Below the pieces are notes generated by a model, which made no database searches, had not been told where the DNA came from, and saw nothing but the letters and a program-made list of their open reading frames with translations. Made by a program: the position numbers and the translations under genes. This document shows positions 14,064-20,998 of a stretch of DNA of 20,998 nt, piece after piece; positions within the stretch are counted from its first letter, which is position 1, and each line of letters begins with the position of its first letter. Source of the stretch: an uncultured Mycoplasmatota bacterium. GTDB taxonomy: Bacteria > Bacillota_I > Bacilli_A > RF39 > UBA660. The stretch spans positions 1 to 20,998 of the forward strand of contig CAMGAM010000005.1 of the NCBI GenBank assembly GCA_946007485.1, read 5' to 3'.

Positions 14064-14592
14064 TTAACCATTCCTTATCATAATCTACACTACATTGAGA
14101 ATAAATGTCAGTTATTTTTTGATAAAATCTTCTTTCAGATGATCTAATATTTCTTATTTTTTCAAGTGTTTCTTCAAAATAATCTTCACCAAATATATAA
14201 TTAGGATTTTTTAATCTTTCTACATCTATTACTGCTCCCTTAATCATATATTCTTTTAAAACTTTAGTCACCCAAATCCTAAAATTAGTAGCTTTTTTAG
14301 AATTCACTCTATATCCAACTGCAATTATTACATTCAGATTATAAAGCTTATCATTTCTTCCACCGGTACTTTCGTTGGAAATTCCGACAGAAGTTTTTTC
14401 ATCTAGCTCTTTTGTCTTAAAAATATTATTTATATGATCGGTAATAGTGCTTCTCGATACACCAAATAACTATGCAATAAGATTTTGCGTTAACCACAAA
14501 TCATGATTAATTAATAATACATTTACATTAACTTCACCGTTTTCATCTTTGTATATCAAAAAATCATGATTAGTAACCTGTAATTTATCCAT
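14053..14592 (-). pseudogene. RhuM-family virulence/phage protein, truncated with an internal stop
   Basis: Reading from the ATG at 14592 gives a RhuM-family N-terminus: FLIYKDENGEVNVNVLL, then WLTQNLIA, an in-frame TAG at 14472-14470, and LFGVSRSTITDHINNIF. The rest continues in the same frame through VGYRVNSKKATNFRIWVTKVLKEYMIKG, YFEETLEKIRNIRSSERRFYQKITDIY, and ends at EWLNEK. The TAG replaces what is normally Glu in the family sequence (IAELFG). Full RhuM proteins are about 330 residues; the C-terminal half is missing and the frame runs straight into the Bro-N gene, which suggests a deletion joined the two. RhuM genes are typical of mobile or phage-derived islands. It follows rlmCD by 51 nt. 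Confidence 0.85.
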
Positions 14593-14643
14593 GCTATAAC
14601 TCACTTTCATTTATTAGCTTTTAACTATAAAGTAATATATTAT

Positions 14644-15822
14644 TTACTTTCTTTCAAGAACGCAAACTGTTTCCACATGATGTGTCTGTGGAAACATATC
14701 CACACCAGTAATATCCTGAAGACTATACTTATCCATTTCTTTAATATCCCTAACTAAAGTCATCGGATCACATGAAACATAAATAATTTTTTCTATTCCT
14801 GAATTATTAATTACTGAAACTGTATGTTTGTCTAGTCCCACTCTTGGCGGATCGACAATTAAAACATCACCATTAATATTATCATCTACTAACTTCGCTA
14901 CATCCCCACAAATAAATTGAACATTTTTAATTTTATTTATTTCTTTATTACGATTCGCATCCATTATAGCCTTAGGAACAAGCTCAATCCCTAAAACACT
15001 TCCTACATACTTAGAAATATATAAACTAATACTTCCTACTCCACAGTATAAATCAATTACTTTTTCATTACCAGAAAAATTCCCATATTTAACTATCACA
15101 TCATATAAATTTTTTACATTACTTCCATTTACCTGAAAGAATGACTTATCAGATACCATATATTTAATATCATCGATAAATATATAACCATCTTCCTTCT
15201 GACTTACACATACATCATTTAAATAAATAGCCACACATTTATCTCTAAGCCTATCTATGCTAATCATTCCCAAAACACTTAAAATAAGTCCATTATCACA
15301 CTCTTTAATGACTATCTTTTTAACCTTTGATAAATCTTCTTCCTTAATAATTCTATATAATTCATTTATCCTATCACTAACAAGTAAACACTTATCTATT
15401 TCTATAATCTTATTATCTATATCAACTAATCCAATTACTCCATTTTCTACCTTAAAAGTAATCTTATTACGATATCCATATTCCCTACTACTAGGAATTA
15501 TTTTAATATCAATATCCATATCTAAATATCTCTTAAATATATTTATAACCTTATTCTTCTTAAATAAAAGCTGTTTTTCATAACTAAGATTACTAATATT
15601 ACATCCTCCACATACTAAGTAATAAGGACATTTTGCTAAAACATAATCATCACTTTTTACTGATCTATCTATTATCTTCCCAACATCATACTTTTTCTTA
15701 CTATCAGTAATTTCTATCTCACAAATATCCCCTATAATTGCTTTAGGTACAAAAACAATCTTATTATCAATATATCCTATTCCATTACCACTATGATCCA
15801 TCTTACTAATTTCAATTTTCAT
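14644..15822 (-). CDS. rlmCD: 23S rRNA (uracil-C5)-methyltransferase, RlmCD type
   Basis: A 392-residue RNA m5U methyltransferase of the RumA/TrmA family. An N-terminal TRAM-like domain (about 1-55) precedes an iron-sulfur cluster motif, CPYYLVCGGC (Cys65, 71, 74), with a fourth Cys at 145. The Rossmann domain has VIDLYCGVGSISLYI (255-269) and IVDPPRVGLD (322-331). The catalytic nucleophile is Cys351 in IIYVSCDP, and FPQTHHVE (377-384) closes the active site. In Firmicutes a single protein (YefA/RlmCD) methylates both 23S U747 and U1939, hence the symbol; a single-site RlmD role is possible. The ATG lies 7 nt after the priA stop, and its ribosome-binding site AAGGGTGTGA overlaps that stop, so the two genes are coupled. 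Confidence 0.93.
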   Translation of the reverse strand: MKIEISKMDHSGNGIGYIDNKIVFVPKAIIGDICEIEITDSKKKYDVGKIIDRSVKSDDYVLAKCPYYLVCGGCNISNLSYEKQLLFKKNKVINIFKRYLDMDIDIKIIPSSREYGYRNKITFKVENGVIGLVDIDNKIIEIDKCLLVSDRINELYRIIKEEDLSKVKKIVIKECDNGLILSVLGMISIDRLRDKCVAIYLNDVCVSQKEDGYIFIDDIKYMVSDKSFFQVNGSNVKNLYDVIVKYGNFSGNEKVIDLYCGVGSISLYISKYVGSVLGIELVPKAIMDANRNKEINKIKNVQFICGDVAKLVDDNINGDVLIVDPPRVGLDKHTVSVINNSGIEKIIYVSCDPMTLVRDIKEMDKYSLQDITGVDMFPQTHHVETVCVLERK

Positions 15823-15829
15823 ACTTATA

Positions 15830-18004
15830 TCACACCCTTATTGGATTAACATCAATAGAGACATCTACTTTAGGATTTATCTTGTAAACATCATCTATTT
15901 TCTTTAATACATCACTTAGTTTCTCATCATGTTTATACTTAATAATACACTGATAATGATAAACATTATTTATTTTAAATACATTTGCCATTGATGGTCC
16001 TAACACCCTCGTATCCGTAAGCAAATTTTTTCTCAAAAATTCCCCTATCTTATTAGCTTCCTTAAATCCTAAATCATAATCCCTACTAGTAATATTTACT
16101 AAAGTAATATAGAAATATGGTGGATAACTAAGTGTCTTTCTAATCTTCATCTCTTCTTGATAAAAATTATAATAATCATGATCCTTTGCATACACAATAC
16201 TATAATGATCTGGATTATAAGTTTGAATTACTACTTCTCCAGCCAAATCGCTTCTTCCAGCTCTTCCAGATACTTGACTGAGAAGACCAAAAGTAACCTC
16301 TGAACTCCTAAAATCAGGAACATTAAGTGATGAATCAGCATTAATAACCCCTACTAAAGTAACCTTAGGAAAATCAAGTCCCTTAGCAATCATTTGTGTT
16401 CCTAACAAAATATCATATTTATGTTCTCCAAAATCATTAATAATTTTCTCATGCATACCTTTTCTACTTGTCGTATCCATATCCATTCGAATAACTCTAG
16501 CCCCAAATATCTTATTAAGTTCCTCTTCTAATTTTTCAGTCCCTAATCCATAATCCTTCATATTAGAACTTCCACATACCGGACATTTACTTATATTCTT
16601 AATACTATAATTACAATAATGACATCGATTCGTATTACTACTTTTATGATAAGTTAATGATATATCACAATTAGGACACTTTATCACACTTCCACAATCA
16701 CGACAAGTAAGCATTGATGAATAACCTCTTCGATTAAGAAGTAAGATTATCTGTTCTCCTTTTCTAAGTCTCTCCCAAATTTTCTCAGTCAATATTCTTG
16801 ACAAAATAAATTTTCCATATCTTGCTTCTTCTTTCATATCGACTATCTCTATCTTTGGGAGACTTCCATGACCAGCTCTTTTTGTTAACGTCAAAAGTTG
16901 ATAAACTCCTTTGCTAGCTCTTGCAAAAGATTCTAAAGAAGGGGTCGCACTTCCAAGTAAAACTGGTGCATTATGATATTTTCCCCTAATCATCGCTACA
17001 TCTCGTGCATGATATCTTGGATTACTATCTTGTTTGTATGTACTCGTATGTTCTTCATCAATTACAATAATTCCAATATTCTTAAGTGGTGCAAAAATTG
17101 CACTTCTTGCTCCAACAACAATTTTTACCTTTCCTGATAAAATTTTTCTGTATTCATCATACTTCTCATACTCATTTAATCCACTATGTAAAATAGCAAT
17201 TTCACTCCCAAATTTTGTCATAAATCTATCTACTATCTGAGGAGTTAAACTAATCTCTGGTACTAACATAATAGCAGTCTTTCCCTTTTTTATTACCCTA
17301 TCAATTAATTCCATATATACTTCTGTCTTTCCACTTCCAGTTATCCCATATAATAAATATGGCTTAAATTCATCTAAGTTAACACTCTCTACAACCATCT
17401 CTTGATCTTCATTCAATTTTACTATCTTGTATTTTCCACTAACATTTCCTTGATATCTATTAACTTCTTCATACTCAAACTTAATTAACCCCTTCTTAAT
17501 CAAAGTATTAATACCAGAATTAAGATTCTTAACTAACACTCGATCATTCTTAATAATCTCGCTAAGTATCTCTTTTTGATTATCATACTTACAATTATTT
17601 ATATAATCATTAAGTTCTACTTTACTAACATTACTTACTATATACCTATTCATCTTAATTCCAATATTCGTATCATGTTTAGCCTTTAAGGCCTTCGGAA
17701 GCATTGCTTGATAAATAGATATCTTACTACATAAAATTTCTTTCTGTATTTCATCGCCTAAATATAACATCTCTTCGTTTAATATTGGTTCTAAATCACA
17801 TAAACTATCAATTTCTTTTAGTTCATAATCTCCCTTATATTCATTTGTAATTCCTAAAACAAATCCTTCTATTAATCTATTATTAAAAGGAACTCTTACT
17901 CTATGGCCAATTTTAATTACCCCAATATATTTATTAGGTATTACATAAGTAAATTCCCTATCTACTGCCTTATTTCCATATTCAATAATTACATTTGCAT
18001 ACAT
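15830..18004 (-). CDS. priA: primosomal protein N' (replication restart helicase PriA)
   Basis: PriA, a 3'-5' DNA helicase that recognises stalled replication forks and reloads the replisome. The 724-residue product has an N-terminal 3'-DNA-binding domain, Walker A GITGSGKT (220-227), the DEEH box (316-319), GSATPS (351-356), and a zinc module with eight Cys (434, 437, 443, 446, 461, 464, 474, 477). The helicase C lobe includes GTQMIAKGLDFP and SQVSGRAGRSD. Length is normal for Bacilli, which run slightly longer. AAGGATGTGG precedes the ATG. The promoter upstream carries the 14-bp element shared with trmR. The downstream partner is rlmCD. Confidence 0.97.
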   Translation of the reverse strand: MYANVIIEYGNKAVDREFTYVIPNKYIGVIKIGHRVRVPFNNRLIEGFVLGITNEYKGDYELKEIDSLCDLEPILNEEMLYLGDEIQKEILCSKISIYQAMLPKALKAKHDTNIGIKMNRYIVSNVSKVELNDYINNCKYDNQKEILSEIIKNDRVLVKNLNSGINTLIKKGLIKFEYEEVNRYQGNVSGKYKIVKLNEDQEMVVESVNLDEFKPYLLYGITGSGKTEVYMELIDRVIKKGKTAIMLVPEISLTPQIVDRFMTKFGSEIAILHSGLNEYEKYDEYRKILSGKVKIVVGARSAIFAPLKNIGIIVIDEEHTSTYKQDSNPRYHARDVAMIRGKYHNAPVLLGSATPSLESFARASKGVYQLLTLTKRAGHGSLPKIEIVDMKEEARYGKFILSRILTEKIWERLRKGEQIILLLNRRGYSSMLTCRDCGSVIKCPNCDISLTYHKSSNTNRCHYCNYSIKNISKCPVCGSSNMKDYGLGTEKLEEELNKIFGARVIRMDMDTTSRKGMHEKIINDFGEHKYDILLGTQMIAKGLDFPKVTLVGVINADSSLNVPDFRSSEVTFGLLSQVSGRAGRSDLAGEVVIQTYNPDHYSIVYAKDHDYYNFYQEEMKIRKTLSYPPYFYITLVNITSRDYDLGFKEANKIGEFLRKNLLTDTRVLGPSMANVFKINNVYHYQCIIKYKHDEKLSDVLKKIDDVYKINPKVDVSIDVNPIRV

Positions 18005-18024
18005 AATACCACATCCTTACATAT

Positions 18025-18054
18025 ATTATACCAACATCTTATATCATAAGTCAA
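18025..18054 (-). promoter_or_regulatory. priA promoter
   Basis: TTGACT (18054-18049), an 18-nt spacer, and TATAAT (18030-18025) with an extended -10 (TGG-TATAAT). The start lies about 14 nt before the priA ATG. Confidence 0.7.
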
Positions 18055-18062
18055 TATAAAAT

Positions 18063-18076
18063 CATACATTCGTTTG
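18063..18076. promoter_or_regulatory. 14-bp imperfect dyad upstream of the priA -35 box
   Basis: CATACATTCGTTTG, the second copy of the element at 2167-2180, with one mismatch and the same 8-nt distance to the -35 hexamer. The flank toward the promoter is also similar: ATTTTATATTGAC here and AATTTATCTTGAC at trmR, on the minus strand. Confidence 0.5.
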
Positions 18077-18106
18077 TTTGAATCACAATGTTATTAACTT
18101 CATACT

Positions 18107-18136
18107 ATAAAAACGATAAGTTTAAATAACTTATCG
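18107..18136 (-). terminator. terminator after the 171-aa protein gene
   Basis: CGATAAGTT, a 5-nt loop and AACTTATCG form a 9-bp stem (18136-18114), followed by TTTTTAT on the minus strand: a classic intrinsic terminator. Confidence 0.85.
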
Positions 18137-18146
18137 ATATCATTTA

Positions 18147-18662
18147 TTATTTTTTATATTGTTGTCCTATTTCATTAACTCTTCTTTTATTTATTTCATA
18201 TAATTCTTTAATACACTTAAATTTATCAGATTCAGACATTCCAAAATATTTCTTTGCCATTTCTAATACTGAATCTAAATCATCACTTTTATCATTATAA
18301 TAATGTACTTCTATATCATAAATATCCACTGGAGAAAATCCATGAAGTTTATCTTTATCGATACTTCTGCTATAATTCTTATCACCATATTCTCTATCTA
18401 ACATATACAAATTTCTAAGTGGAATATCTAATATTTTACTCTCATCCATTTCATTAACAAATCTTACCATTCCACTAATTAAATTATTCATATCATTAAT
18501 ATTTCCATCACTAACCATAATATTTTCATTATCAAGTCTATTTATCTCTTTCACAAAATAAGTTCCATATTTTTTATTTCCATCTGTATCTTGATAATAA
18601 ACCTTAAGTTTATAACTATCATTAATATCATCTAATAACCATTCAAAATTATTACTAATCAT
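18147..18662 (-). CDS. hypothetical cytoplasmic protein
   Basis: A 171-residue protein that I do not recognise. It is soluble, acidic and Asp/Asn/Tyr-rich with no signal peptide or membrane helix. The N-terminal half looks like mixed beta strands (YKLKVYYQDTDGNKKYGTYFVKEI), and the C-terminal half is helical (LDSVLEMAKKYFGM, then FKCIKELYEINKRRVNEIG). No catalytic motif is seen. The start at 18662 is preferred to a TTG or GTG just upstream, because AAGGA lies 9 nt before it. It has its own promoter and a strong terminator, so it is monocistronic between the heat-shock genes and priA. Confidence 0.75.
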   Translation of the reverse strand: MISNNFEWLLDDINDSYKLKVYYQDTDGNKKYGTYFVKEINRLDNENIMVSDGNINDMNNLISGMVRFVNEMDESKILDIPLRNLYMLDREYGDKNYSRSIDKDKLHGFSPVDIYDIEVHYYNDKSDDLDSVLEMAKKYFGMSESDKFKCIKELYEINKRRVNEIGQQYKK

Positions 18663-18685
18663 ATTCACCAATCCTTCATAATTTA

Positions 18686-18715
18686 AGTATAACTATATTT
18701 CTCCCTATTTGTCAA
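18686..18715 (-). promoter_or_regulatory. promoter of the 171-aa protein gene
   Basis: TTGACA (18715-18710), an 18-nt spacer, and TATACT (18691-18686), about 24 nt before the start codon on the minus strand. Confidence 0.6.
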
Positions 18716-18737
18716 ACTTATTTATAAATTTGACATA

Positions 18738-18771
18738 GAAAAAGACTATAAATATCACTATTCATAGTCTT
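18738..18771 (-). terminator. hsp20 terminator
   Basis: AAGACTAT (18771-18764) pairs with ATAGTCTT (18749-18742), followed by TTTTTC on the minus strand, shortly after the hsp20 reading frame ends. Confidence 0.7.
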
Positions 18772-18781
18772 ATCATTAATA

Positions 18782-19152
18782 CTAGTCAATGTTTATAATT
18801 TTCTTAGTTGGTTCTTCTTTATCATTTTTAGGAACTGAAACTTTTAAAATACCATCTTTAAATTCTGCTTTAATTTCATCTTCATTAAGTTCTTCTCCTA
18901 AATAAAATGATCTTTCGCATCTACTAGTAGATACTCTTTGTTAGATTTTTCTTCTTCCTTATGAGTAGCTACAATCTTAAGATATCCTTTATCGTATTCG
19001 ATACTAATATCTTCTTTCTTGTATCCTGGAATATCTACTACTATGTGATACATATCATTTTCTTCATATATATCACACTTCATCATCTTGTCAAACTCCT
19101 TAGGTTCAATTTCATCTAAGAAATTATCAAAAAATATTCTGCTTGGTAGCAT
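18782..19152 (-). pseudogene. Hsp20 small heat-shock protein, frameshifted
   Basis: The first part (from the ATG at 19152) is a clear Hsp20/alpha-crystallin protein: an N-terminal MLPSRIFFDNF, then YHIVVDIPGYKKEDISIEYDKG and YLKIVA. It runs out of frame near residue 80 and stops at 18898. The rest of the domain is intact in another frame from about 18919 to 18782: RSFYLGEELNEDEIKAEFKD, then GILKVSVPK, and a C-terminal IINID that provides the IxI-type tail. A net one-base loss, possibly within a slightly larger deletion (the segment before RSFYLG is about five residues short for the family), lies around 18901-18930. AAGGATGTGAAATGT precedes the ATG; a GTG three codons upstream is too close to that site. 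Sequencing error or real inactivation cannot be told apart here. Shares a CIRCE-like operator with clpB. Confidence 0.85.
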
Positions 19153-19176
19153 ACATTTCACATCCTTTCTAAACTA

Positions 19177-19204
19177 ATTATAGCACGCTATTTTTAAATG
19201 TCAA
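19177..19204 (-). promoter_or_regulatory. hsp20 promoter
   Basis: TTGACA (19204-19199), a 16-nt spacer, and TATAAT (19182-19177) with an extended TGC on the minus strand. The consensus match is complete. Confidence 0.8.
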
Positions 19205-19211
19205 GTATTTT

Positions 19212-19238
19212 TTAGCAATCTTTGTTGACAATTGCTAA
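19212..19238. promoter_or_regulatory. CIRCE-like HrcA operator
   Basis: TTAGCAATC, 9 nt, AATTGCTAA. The classical HrcA operator is TTAGCACTC-N9-GAGTGCTAA, and the 9-9-9 geometry is kept with a few changes in the inner bases. It sits between the divergent hsp20 and clpB promoters and overlaps the clpB -35 box, so HrcA could repress both genes. Confidence 0.8.
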
Positions 19239-19252
19239 TTTTGTGCTATAAT
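19225..19252 (+). promoter_or_regulatory. clpB promoter
   Basis: TTGACA (19225-19230), a 16-nt spacer, and TATAAT (19247-19252) with an extended TGC. The -35 box lies inside the CIRCE-like operator. Confidence 0.8.
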
Positions 19253-19277
19253 TGATAAATGAAAGGATGTGATAAAT

Positions 19278-20998
19278 ATGAATGGACAAAATCCGTATGA
19301 AGAAAATTTACAAAATGTCTTAGAAAAATATGGTCGAGATATCACTAAAGAGGCCAAAGACGGTAAAATCGATCCTGTTATCGGTCGTGATGAAGAAATC
19401 CGTAATATCACTAGAATATTATCAAGAAAAACAAAAAACAATCCTGTTTTAGTAGGTGTTCCTGGTGTTGGTAAAACTGCCATCATCGAAGGACTTGCTA
19501 CTCGTATTGTTAAAGGAGATGTTCCTAATAATCTATTAGACAAAACAATTTGGTCACTAGATATGGGTTCTCTTATTGCCGGAGCTAAATACCGTGGTGA
19601 ATTTGAAGAAAGATTAAAAGCTGTTCTAAAAGAAATTAAAGATTCTGATGGTAAAATCATTCTTTTCATTGATGAAATTCACTTACTAGTAGGTTCAGGT
19701 GCTATGGAAGGAGCCATGGATGCTGGTAATCTTTTAAAGCCAATGCTTGCTCGTGGTGAAATTCTTTGTATCGGAGCCACTACCCTAAATGAATATCGTA
19801 AATATATTGAAAAAGATGGTGCTCTAGAAAGAAGATTTCAAAAAGTTTTAGTAAGTGAACCAAATGTTACAGATACAATAACTATTCTTCGTGGATTAAA
19901 AGAAAGATTTGAAATATTTCATGGAGTTACAATAAAAGATAGTGCTTTAGTTTCTGCAGCAACTTTATCTGATAGATATATAACAGATAGATTTTTACCA
20001 GATAAAGCCATAGATTTAGTGGATGAAGCTTGTGCAACAATCAAGATGCAACTAGAAAGTATGCCTGTTGAACTTGATGAACTTACTAGAAAAATAATGA
20101 GCCTAGAAATCGAAAGACAAGCATTAAAGAAAGAAAAAGATGATATAAGCAAGAAAAGAATTGATGAAATCGACGAAAAACTTGTTAGTATGAAAGAACA
20201 AGAAGCTGATTTAAGAAGCAAGTGGGAAAGCGAAAAAGAAGCAAAAACAGAAATAAATAAGAAAAAGGAAGAACTTGAACAAGCTAAATTTGCTTTAGCA
20301 CAAGCTGAAAACAATTATGACCTTGAAAAAAGTGCAATGCTACGCCATGGTAAAATTCCTGCTTTGGAACAAGAATTAAAGAAACTTCAAGAAGAAAACA
20401 AGAGTAATATTTTATCAGATGTAGTAGATGAAGAAAGTATTGCTAGTATTATTTCTAGATGGACCCATATTCCAGTATCAAAACTAGTAAGTAGTGAAAA
20501 AGATAAATTATTACACTTATTTGATAGACTAAAAACACGTGTTATAGGTCAAGATAATGCTTTAAAACTTGTTAGTGAAGCAATTATCAGAGCCAGAAGT
20601 GGAATTAAAGACCCAAATAAACCAATTGGTTCATTCATATTCCTAGGACCAACCGGGGTAGGTAAAACTGAAGTTGCTAAATCTCTAGCTTATGAACTAT
20701 TTGATGATGAAAGACACATGATAAGAATTGACTGTTCAGAATATATGGAATCGTTTAATGTTTCACGTCTAGTCGGAGCTCCTCCAGGATACGTTGGATA
20801 TGATGAAGGTGGAGAATTAACTGAAGCTGTAAGAAGAAATCCATATAGTATTGTCTTATTTGATGAAATAGAAAAAGCTCACAAAGATGTATTTAATATT
20901 TTACTTCAAATACTAGATGATGGAAGACTTACCGATAGCCAAGGTCGTTTAGTTGATTTTAAAAATACAATTATAATCATGACAAGTAATCTAGGTAG
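19278..20998 (+). CDS. clpB: ClpB disaggregase without N-terminal domain (3' end cut by window)
   Basis: ClpB, an AAA+ chaperone that works with DnaK to dissolve protein aggregates. Visible are 573 codons without a stop. NBD1 has Walker A GVPGVGKT (60-67), ILFIDEIH near 127-135, and the sensor/arginine-finger region GATTLNEYRKYIEKDGALERRF. The coiled-coil middle domain (about 255-375, KEKDDISKKRIDEIDEKLV) identifies ClpB rather than ClpC or ClpA. NBD2 begins with VIGQDNALKLV and Walker A GPTGVGKT (457-464), followed by APPGYVGYDEGG and MTSNLG at the window end. The protein starts at NPYEENLQNVLEKYGRDIT, which is where NBD1 begins in E. coli ClpB, so the usual 150-residue Clp-N substrate-binding domain is absent, as in Mycoplasma ClpB. 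AAGGATGTGAT precedes the ATG, directly after the promoter, so no upstream domain is hidden. Confidence 0.96.
   Translation, partial: MNGQNPYEENLQNVLEKYGRDITKEAKDGKIDPVIGRDEEIRNITRILSRKTKNNPVLVGVPGVGKTAIIEGLATRIVKGDVPNNLLDKTIWSLDMGSLIAGAKYRGEFEERLKAVLKEIKDSDGKIILFIDEIHLLVGSGAMEGAMDAGNLLKPMLARGEILCIGATTLNEYRKYIEKDGALERRFQKVLVSEPNVTDTITILRGLKERFEIFHGVTIKDSALVSAATLSDRYITDRFLPDKAIDLVDEACATIKMQLESMPVELDELTRKIMSLEIERQALKKEKDDISKKRIDEIDEKLVSMKEQEADLRSKWESEKEAKTEINKKKEELEQAKFALAQAENNYDLEKSAMLRHGKIPALEQELKKLQEENKSNILSDVVDEESIASIISRWTHIPVSKLVSSEKDKLLHLFDRLKTRVIGQDNALKLVSEAIIRARSGIKDPNKPIGSFIFLGPTGVGKTEVAKSLAYELFDDERHMIRIDCSEYMESFNVSRLVGAPPGYVGYDEGGELTEAVRRNPYSIVLFDEIEKAHKDVFNILLQILDDGRLTDSQGRLVDFKNTIIIMTSNLG

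Noticed and set aside
13593..14472. In-frame TAA and TAG as evidence of stop-codon recoding
   Set aside because: Ordinary genes in the window end at TAA, TAG and TGA, and the two stops occur only in phage-type remnants, so mutation is the simpler explanation.
19235..20314. Two minus-strand reading frames opposite clpB
   Set aside because: They lie antisense within the strongly conserved clpB coding frame and show Ser/Leu/Phe-rich shadow composition.

Overview
The window comes from a very AT-rich, low-GC Gram-positive bacterium. The gene content (the ireB-ruvX-DUF1292-mltG-trmR block, ytxG/ytxH, a T-box in front of leuS, a CIRCE heat-shock operator) points to Bacilli, probably one of the gut-associated, reduced-genome lineages near Erysipelotrichia or RF39; that placement is inference. 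TGA is used as a stop (priA, the prepilin gene), so this is the standard code, not the Mycoplasma code. Most genes lie on the minus strand. No tRNA, rRNA, CRISPR array or intact insertion sequence was seen.

Layout. 1-2020: two adjacent paralogous HExxH proteins downstream of the tRNA methyltransferase trmR, transcribed from a strong promoter. 2020-2620: an intergenic region with a tiny hydrophobic peptide gene (28 aa, minus strand) that has a near-consensus promoter and a hairpin hiding its ribosome-binding site; a second, weaker hydrophobic mini-ORF faces it. 2621-4646: the conserved operon ireB, ruvX, DUF1292, mltG. 4813-5223: a lone type IV prepilin-like gene. 5270-7564: an envelope-type operon (lipoprotein, acidic unknown protein, YtxG-like, YtxH-like). 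7702-10362: leuS behind a T-box leader. 10416-11331: a plus-strand GHMP kinase of the IspE family with altered catalytic positions. 11386-13053: a YoaP-like acetyltransferase and a metallo-beta-lactamase-fold hydrolase. 13227-14592: degenerate phage-type genes (Bro-N antirepressor and RhuM), both with in-frame stop codons. 14644-18004: priA and an RlmCD-type 23S rRNA methyltransferase, translationally coupled. 18147-18662: an unknown protein. 18782-20998: a divergent heat-shock pair, a frameshifted hsp20 and a clpB lacking the N-terminal domain (cut by the window end), sharing a bidirectional promoter with a CIRCE-like operator.

The main points beyond routine annotation are the mini-peptide locus at 2325-2602, which has the layout of a type I toxin-antitoxin system; a 14-bp element placed identically upstream of the trmR and priA promoters; the altered active site of the IspE-like protein; the tandem HExxH proteins; and several broken genes (hsp20, rhuM, the Bro-N gene and perhaps the first HExxH gene).
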